This document shows, piece after piece, positions 58,801-64,000 of a stretch of DNA of 64,000 nt (position 1 is its first letter; the number at the start of each line of letters is the position of its first letter). The notes beneath the pieces are model-generated. The model was given only the letters and a program-made list of their open reading frames with translations. It was not told where the DNA came from and made no database searches. This stretch comes from Brachionus plicatilis (taxonomy: Eukaryota; Rotifera; Eurotatoria; Ploima; Brachionidae): assembly GCA_010279815.1 (NCBI GenBank), contig QEOQ01000590.1:384616-448615 (forward strand). Reading direction: 5' to 3'. Both the position numbers and the translations under genes were made by a program.

Positions 58801-59805
58801 CAGCTTGCTCAAAATGGTCATCGATTTGGGATAGTTTTTGAGGAATTCCAGGTAGACGGGAAAGCTGATCTCCATTATGTTGGCCAGCAGATTGAGCGCG
58901 TTGGTCAAAAAGCTTTCTTTCAGATAGAACATGGAGTTTGTGGGATAGGGGCTGGTCGGCGAGAGGTTGGTGGCTTGTCGGGAAGAGCCGACCACTTGGT
59001 TCAGTTTGGTGTTGGCGGGCGACGTCTTGGAGCTGGACTGGAGCAGTTCGTTCAGCGTGGTCAAGTAGTCGTGCAGCTTTTGGGCAACGATGTCGTGGGT
59101 GGTGTAAATTTGCTGGATGCCGGAGAACAGAACGCTGATGTCGGTCTGGGACCCGCTGAAATTGTCGTCCAGATAGTCCTTGAAGTCGAGCAGTCTTCTG
59201 AGCTTGTCCAGGTAGAGTTTTTCGTTGTGGAGAGTGGTGGCCACAAAGGTTTTGAGGCGTTTGGTGGTGTTGTCGTCGAAGTCGTCGTGGAATGGGTGAG
59301 TGGGGCCCGAGGCGTTGTGGTAGCCGGAGTCGAGGTCGTCGTCGGCCGACTCCTCGCCGCCGCCGCCGCTCAGGCCTGTGCCGCTCGCCTCCAGCATTTC
59401 GTGGTCGCTGTCCACCAAGTTGCCGCTGCTCTCGGTCAAATCGGCGCTGAGTATGGTCTTGTAGAAGGGCAGGTTCTCGCTGATGCTCATCCAGTTTTCG
59501 TTGGTGGAGTCGGGCGTCTTGGAGAGTGGCGACGAGTTGTTGTTGCTGCTCGACTCGAACGAAGGCTGTCGCTGGTAGAGCAGGTCGCATGAGTCGTTGG
59601 ATATGGCGATGGTGTGGCGGTTGGTCTTGGGCGCGCTCGGCCTCACCGCTATCTGGTTGATGAGGCTGGGCTGCCGCATTGAAGCGTTGTTCACTGGAGA
59701 GCTGGTCATCAGCTTGGTTATCTGCTGCTGGCTGCTGGTGTACGGCGACGCCGGCGACATTATCACATTGTTTATGTTTATGTTCTTCGATTGGTTGTGT
59801 GACAT
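49875..59805 (-). CDS. ABR/BCR-like: BCR/ABR-type RhoGEF-RhoGAP protein, 8 exons
   Basis: Dual regulator of Rho GTPases. Exons: 59805-57690, 51468-51422, 51373-51280, 51217-51120, 51064-50802, 50745-50606, 50552-50312, 50250-49875 (3375 nt, 1124 aa; BCR 1271, ABR 859). Residues 1-180 are low-complexity, without BCR's N-terminal kinase region. DH (about 185-455) starts KRLKTFVATTLHNEKLYLD. The PH domain (about 470-705) has LRHLVLFGDCLVCCRLKK, the coiled helix typical of this family (IKKKLAEQENEL), and ends FTSDFERNAWLEEI. A C2-like domain covers about 733-860. RhoGAP runs from about 874 (REKSTIPRIL) with the arginine finger at R902 (GIYRVSS) and LCTLFGPTLM later. The C-terminus ends QTAL, a possible PDZ ligand (BCR ends STEV). 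Exon 2 is the least certain: its acceptor was chosen because the nearer one gives an in-frame stop. Intron 1 is 6221 nt and transposon-rich; the others are 48-62 nt. Confidence 0.93.
52790..53036 (+). pseudogene. RTE-type LINE fragment (post-RT region)
   Basis: Plus-strand reading: AHGAWKSMEKIW, then KINIFQASVLSILLYGC, a stop, and SWIITPHMEQNIDSFATEYY. This is the conserved segment after the palm domain in RTE and related LINEs (FxxxVLxxLLYGCExWxLTxxLExxIDxFxxxxxRxxLxI). The in-frame stop marks it as dead. It is probably the same original copy as 54288-54580. Confidence 0.8.
53168..53652 (+). pseudogene. Mariner/Tc1-like transposase remnant
   Basis: 53168-53335 encodes the N-terminal HTH (SDLVAHFTKQGIFRSTIYNT). 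After an internal deletion, about 53440-53652 encodes the C-terminal catalytic part: VFWPDLASAHY (second Asp region), NPPNVPQARPIEYFWGCL (third catalytic region) and EKVYQGGWQATTEQQL. The middle, including the first catalytic Asp, is missing, and the frame is broken. It lies between two LINE pieces and is cut on the right by the inverted fragment at 53653. Confidence 0.85.
53653..53907. repeat. Inverted structure with perfect 43-bp arms around a gene fragment
   Basis: 53653-53695 and 53865-53907 are exact reverse complements. The minus strand from 53864 encodes an open I/N/Q/P-rich stretch (IPLDIMMVRNDPPIYSQ, then NTSTSVSTPVV in the left arm). The plus strand right arm re-encodes NTSTSVSTPVV and continues past the structure as YNKNGSVRKPLGRKKGSTNK. 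So two overlapping pieces of one coding sequence lie head to head. Either a 255-bp MITE or, better, a twin-primed or otherwise inverted retrocopy. Confidence 0.75.
53908..54287 (+). other. Tail of the inverted gene fragment and AT-rich filler
   Basis: The first about 70 nt continue the basic, AT-hook-like coding stretch (RKPLGRKKGS). The remainder is AT-rich with no feature seen. Confidence 0.5.
54288..54580 (+). pseudogene. C-terminal end of an RTE-like LINE
   Basis: Reading with frameshifts gives GHAKRGAQKLSFKYQIAKM, then DRSKWIENRR, and in the next frame IRQASEALVATITLLL before a stop. GHxRRGxxxxS..., a DRxxWxxxIRQAS segment and a run of leucines are the usual end of this LINE type. Together with 52790-53036 it suggests one LINE split by the mariner element. 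Confidence 0.65.
55096..55255. mobile_element. 160-bp MITE with TA target duplication
   Basis: The ends are inverted: left CCGTATTCCCTCGTTCGAT, right (reverse complement) CCCTATTCCCTCGTTCGAT, with weaker pairing to about 44 bp. TA flanks both sides (55094-55095, 55256-55257), as for mariner/pogo-type elements. There is no coding capacity. Confidence 0.8.
56138..56348. mobile_element. 211-bp MITE, family A copy 1
   Basis: Terminal inverted repeats of CAAATTGAAGTTTGA type. Flanking 8-mers ACATTTTA (56130-56137) and ACATTTAA (56349-56356) match 7 of 8, a decayed 8-bp target duplication. Shares about 120 bp at the left and about 55 bp near the right with copy 2 at 56861-57406. Confidence 0.8.
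56741..57572. mobile_element. hAT-like non-autonomous element, 832 bp, host of a nested MITE
   Basis: Starts CAGAATTGTTTAAAAGTC and ends in its inverse (GACTTTTAAACAATTCTG); GTCCAAGTC-type words are also mirrored inside the ends. CAG..CTG termini and flanking 8-mers matching 6 of 8 (56733-56740, 57573-57580) suggest hAT. Its interior is occupied by the family A element at 56861-57406. Confidence 0.75.
56861..57406. mobile_element. 546-bp MITE, family A copy 2, nested
   Basis: TIRs GGCAAATTGAAGTTT at both ends. An exact 8-bp target duplication CTTTGGTT lies at 56853-56860 and 57407-57414. Homologous to copy 1 but longer because of internal insertions. Contains a 21-bp palindrome at 56960-56980. 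The 8-bp TSD indicates the hAT or a similar superfamily; no transposase is present. Confidence 0.88.
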
Positions 59806-62800
59806 TTTTTTTGATTTTTTATTTTAAAAAAAAAAATTCAAAAAAATTAATTTATAATTTATTTGTTACAACATGACAACACATTTTTATATCTAGAAAA
59901 AAATGAAAATAGATTAATATTTTTTCTCTCTTAAGAACATAAAAGAGGTTATGTTTCAAGTTTTTTTTTTTATTTTTTTTTTTTTTTATTAATTTGACTA
60001 CTGGTCGTAAATATGTACCAATTTTGTGAAAACTATTTCTATTATCTAGCGAGAATGTGGTACAAAACTATTAGTTTTATTTATTTTTATTTTTTGTTGA
60101 TAATCCTCTTTATTTTCTCATCTAATATTTATTTTGGCATGTTTTTAATTTGCATCTGCATTACGCAAGCTCAGAAATATCCGTATTTATCACCTAATTA
60201 CATCTATTAAATGGATTAGACATATTAGTGTCGTTGTTTAAGATTTGTTAGTGTTCTAGAAATATTTAATTTTATTAAAATTTTCAATTTTTTTGCTTGT
60301 CTAAAGTTTTCACATGCACACACATTTTATTTCATTTTTGACTTTGTCTAACTTTTCTCGAGAAATAATTTTTTTTAACTTTTAAATAAACTCAAAAAAT
60401 GCAACTAGTTTACTTCTGGATCAAAAATTCAAATTAAAAATTTTTGTTCGCAAAATTTGCAAGCTTTATGACTAAAAAAAAACAAAAAACAATGGATTAA
60501 TTTTTTTATCAATTTTTGATAGCAGGTTACGACTTTAGATTAAATTATGTATTAAAGAAACAACAATATTTCTAATCATTTTATTTTGATTTAATGCTGT
60601 TTTGATATTATTATTAATTAAAATTCAGAATAAAAGGAAATGTTTGATTCCTATTGGGGAAACATTATCATTTAATCTACAAAAAAAATTTAAAAAATAT
60701 CAAACAGACTGAACTCAAAAACAATAAAAAATTGAGGTAATCTAGTGCATTTATTCTCTGATAAAAAATAGCTTTGAAAATCCTTTTTTTTTGGTGAAAT
60801 GAGAAATGAAAATATAAATTCAACTTAACCAGAGTTGTATCCATTTTTATTTTAATTCATTGTGGTTTTCCGAAATTTGGCACAAAAGAACAGAATAAAA
60901 CTTAAAAAAAAAATATTTTTTTCTCCTAAAGGTTAATAACTTTTTAAATACAATCTGGTCTAACATACAAAATTGCATCGACTGTCAAACTCTGTTAATG
61001 ATGTGCAAGATTTTTGTCCTTATTTTCTGTTCTATGGCACCAAATTTTACAAAACAAAAATGGTCTTAAATAAACTTTAGCCCTGCCTCTTTCAGCCGTA
61101 TGACATATTAATTAATCATTCATTTTTATTATTATTTATTTGAAATCGATCATCTAATGCTAAATACATAATTTAAACTTTTACTTTTTATTCGACAATT
61201 TAAAATTTCTAATTATAAAAACAACTAAATTGTTTTTTTTAACTTTAACATTTGTTTTGTATTATATTGCCTACGAACAAAAACATTTAATAAGAATAAT
61301 AATAATTTGAAGATGACCATAGACGAAGACTAATTAAAGTAAATTTTGAATCTATAGAATAAAGTTTTCTTTAAAAAAAAATGATTTTTATGTACTATAA
61401 AAAGCCATTGTAACCCTTGGGCACCATAATTAATTAACATTCAATTTTCAGAATATCTTGAAAATTTTGAAGCTAATTCTCTTGGAATCGAAATTTTACT
61501 CATCCGATTTAGATAAAATTACTTTTACTTATTTCACTCTATACCATTTAAAAAAAAAAAAAAAAAATATAAAAAAAATTTAGTTTTGAGTTTGAAGTTA
61601 TTTGCTCTTTGAAAAGAAATAAAATAAAAATTGATAAAATTCACATGTCCAAATAACAAGAATAAAATTTTATTAATTCTCCTTTTTTACATAATTGGAA
61701 AATTATTTAAAATTTCTTCCTAGTTGAATAAATTATCCACAAAAAATTTAAACAATTTTTTTAATTATTTCAACGCTTTTAAATTTATTTCAAGGCAAAT
61801 ATTCTCTTATTATAATTGCTTTAATTGTCCCTTATTTCATCTAAGTTCTCTGCATCTAATTTTGAGTTTGTACTTTTTAAAACTTTTTTTCTTATATTGA
61901 CTGGATAATTTTTTGAAAAATACCTCAAATTAAAACAATGAATTATGAATTTTTTAAATAATATTAAGAAAAAAAAAATTGCAAAATTTGCAATTGATAA
62001 TTAGAAAAAAAATACTAAAAAATGACAACGAGAAGCAAATGATTGATAATATTACTAGAATACGATCAATATATAGAATATCACATTACTGATTTTGATA
62101 CACAGTTAAACCCTAGAGGTTTGATAAATAGTATTAAATAGTCACATATTTTAATTTTTGTCATATTCTTTTCTTAACTATGAGAAAGTCAATTAATTAA
62201 AATTCTTCCATTTCCAATACCTTAGAGTAAAAGTAAACTCTTTAAAACGGTTGCATAAGATGAATTAAAAAAAAAAACTGTTATACTTTATTTTTACCTT
62301 AATTCAATTCAAATTGTTGAAGAGAAAAATTTAAATTGTTAGTACGATATGTGACTCGATTATAACCGGATCTTACTCATTGTTTGGACTGAAAGATCAA
62401 CTTTGAAAAAAAGAAAAAAAATCACAATGGGTTTTTAAATTGAATAGGCTTTTGTGAAAAAATATTAATTAGTTACGTAAGGCAAAATTATAATTTTTGA
62501 GAAATTTTAAATTGTAACCACAAATTTAATTGAATATTTATTTCCGAGACCAGCTCACAAAGTTCGAGCCTATTGACTAAAGAAAAACTCAAGCTCTACT
62601 AAACATATTTGATCAAGGTGGCATTCGTTGAATCTAAGACTAGTTTAGCGTATTTGCCAACAAATTAAATAACGCTTTGAGTATTTAATCCCAAGCAAGC
62701 TTAAACAAAAATCTAAAAATAAATAACATTTAAATATTTATTTTATTAGTTTATTATTAGCTGGCAAAAACATTAAAACACCGGGACTAGTTGACCTTAA

Positions 62801-62809
62801 AGCATTACT
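59806..62809. other. Intergenic upstream of BCR/ABR
   Basis: Must hold the BCR/ABR promoter; long T runs sit at about 59960-59990. The open frame at 60013-60210 is F/Y/I-rich and looks like chance. No repeats or RNA genes recognised. Confidence 0.6.
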
Positions 62810-63043
62810 TTACTCAGGTTTTACTTGGCTGCATTGGATCAAAACATCGCCATAATTTAGACACGATTTGGCCGAAATAGAAGAATCTATCGAAATATTG
62901 GCATCGACAAATTCGAAATCTTTTTTATCTTTAGTCGATTTGTTGTTGCTCGACACGGATTCATTCAGCTCGTATACTTGCAGTGTAGAGCTCGATATGG
63001 TCGCCATGGTTTGTTTTGAAAATGAATATGCATTCGATTTTTT
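62810..63043 (-). CDS. Terminal exon (or small ORF) of an unidentified gene
   Basis: An open frame from an ATG at 63007 (good AACCATGG context) to a stop at 62810 gives 65 aa rich in serine, aspartate and lysine, with no recognised domain. The frame stays open upstream to an AG at 63046-63045. Splicing there from the donor at 63856 keeps phase, so this may be the last exon (62810-63044) of the gene whose previous exon is at 63857-64000. That acceptor lacks a good pyrimidine tract, so a separate single-exon gene starting at 63007 is equally possible. AATAAA on the gene strand (62755-62750) lies about 55 nt after the stop. Confidence 0.45.
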   Translation of the reverse strand, partial: KKSNAYSFSKQTMATISSSTLQVYELNESVSSNNKSTKDKKDFEFVDANISIDSSISAKSCLNYGDVLIQCSQVKPE

Positions 63044-63856
63044 GCTTTTTTATTTTTTTAAATTAGAAAATAAATTCAAATAAATGACTATTATTCTTGT
63101 TAATTTTGGATGTGAATTAGATTTAGGCCAAATGTCCTAATTTGTCAAACATGTCCTTGTTTTGAAATTAAAAAAAAATTTCATGTGTCGAAGTGATAAA
63201 AATTGAATCTCAAAAAATTTTTATATTTTTATTTTTGTGCTACTTTAGAAGACGAATGAATTTCATATTGAAACAAAAAAAATTTGTACCCAAGAAATCA
63301 ACAAAATAAAATCTCATGACTCAGATCAATTTATTTATTAATCAAAAGTATGTTTTAATAAATATTAAAAAGAATACTCATGTATAAATTATTGACTATA
63401 AAATTGAATGGTTTGTTTTAAAATCATTAACTGAGTAAAATTTTGAATTTTTGGAATTTAAAAGATTTAAGGAAATTAATGAATTTAAGTTCACTTGATA
63501 AATTTAATAATATCCTCTTTAGAGCATTTAGAATTTAAACTTTTAAATTGTTATAATTTTCAAATATCAATTCAAAATAAAAACCAATTTAAACAACAAA
63601 ATATTTTTAAGGATACAAGCTTTTTTTAAAATTAATTTTTTAGACTATATAAAAATTGATGTTTAGTTTAAAAAAAAATGATCACATCATTTTTTAACTT
63701 ATTCTAAAAGCTAATTTTTTTAATGAACTCAATTTGGTCCTAATTTCTCTGTCTCTGATTTCACAGTCCATAAAATGTATTTAGTCTAAACTAATATTTG
63801 CTATTTTAATTTTTAGACAATGTTTTAATTGGGGAGATTTTGGACTTTGTACTTAC
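63044..63856 (-). other. Intron or spacer between the last two exon-like frames
   Basis: Bounded by a strong GTAAGT donor (63856) on the minus strand. AT-rich, with nothing else recognised. Confidence 0.5.
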
Positions 63857-64000
63857 TTTATGTCCATCTTGGTAAGCTCAGGTATTGCTTTAAACAATTC
63901 ATAGTACAAGTTCATGTTAGATATTGTCGATCTTGGTACTGAATTCGATTTTCCAAAGAAGGAATTTTTAATGATTTGATTTCGATCGATAACGCATGAA
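63857..64000 (-). CDS. Partial internal exon at the window edge, unidentified gene
   Basis: Reading from the right edge, one frame is open for 47 codons (including SFFGKSNSVPRSTISNMNLY and ELFKAIPELTKMDIK) and ends at a perfect donor, GTAAGT, at 63856. Composition is coding-like against its surroundings, and the strand matches the downstream ORF at 62810-63043. The product is not recognised, and the 5' part lies outside the window. Confidence 0.55.

Noticed and set aside
58631..59590. 319-codon open frame on the minus strand
   Set aside because: Same strand but shifted frame relative to the DH-domain exon. Arg/Gln/His/Pro-rich nonsense caused by the GC bias.
58075..59592. 505-codon open frame on the plus strand
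   Set aside because: It lies antisense to BCR/ABR exon 1, and its valine/glycine/leucine-heavy composition is the mirror of GC-ending codons on the real strand. No domain recognised.
60013..60210. 65-codon hydrophobic frame
   Set aside because: Extreme F/I/Y content from T-rich DNA, no splice or homology support.
1..64000. Bacterial-type features, CRISPR arrays, operons
   Set aside because: Spliced animal genes throughout; no repeat-spacer arrays or Shine-Dalgarno-led gene strings seen.

Overview
The window is nuclear DNA of a small, very AT-rich invertebrate animal. Metazoan gene families (GABA-B receptor, ABCA lipid transporter, SLC26 anion exchanger, BCR/ABR Rho regulator) are split by GT..AG introns. 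Most introns are only 46-62 nt, with a few above 1 kb. AT-rich intergenic DNA, minimal introns and many small decayed transposons would fit a monogonont rotifer such as Brachionus, but that is inference; nothing in the sequence names the species.

Layout. 1-15 kb has no convincing host gene; it holds simple repeats and three decayed LINE scraps (about 6.1, 8.2 and 9.8 kb), and becomes visibly more AT-rich after about 10 kb. 15.05-18.69 kb (-) is an 11-exon GABA-B receptor of subunit-1 type, 888 aa as I splice it. 22.58-34.08 kb (+) is a 5-exon full-length ABCA transporter (2257 aa, close to human ABCA1). 34.96-35.75 kb (+) is a 4-exon leucine-rich protein I cannot place (207 aa). 36.57-39.77 kb (-) is an 11-exon SLC26 transporter (746 aa). 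41.6-44.9 kb is a transposon nest: a pair of about 107-bp inverted repeats encloses a perfect 124-bp-arm foldback and a CR1-like LINE, itself split by a 481-bp element with a 9-bp target duplication. 45.30-46.41 kb (-) is an intronless divergent Rho-like GTPase. 49.88-59.81 kb (-) is an 8-exon BCR/ABR protein (DH, PH, C2, RhoGAP; 1124 aa). Its 6.2-kb first intron is packed with LINE, mariner and MITE insertions. 62.8-64.0 kb (-) holds the 3' end of an unidentified gene running off the window.

All exon joins were made by hand, using consensus splice sites and family homology recalled from memory. In all five multi-exon genes the reading frame stays open and the summed coding length divides by three, which is an internal check. 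No operon or pathway links the genes. The common theme is signalling and membrane transport, including two Rho-pathway genes close together and two proteins with C-termini that look like PDZ ligands.

I found no novel multi-gene system. The most interesting items are the transposon architectures (perfect foldback, overlapping inverted gene fragment, nested 8-bp-TSD MITEs), a GABA-B-like receptor that seems to have lost its GABA contacts, an altered second signature motif in the ABCA protein, and a GC-rich exon carrying a 505-codon antisense ORF.
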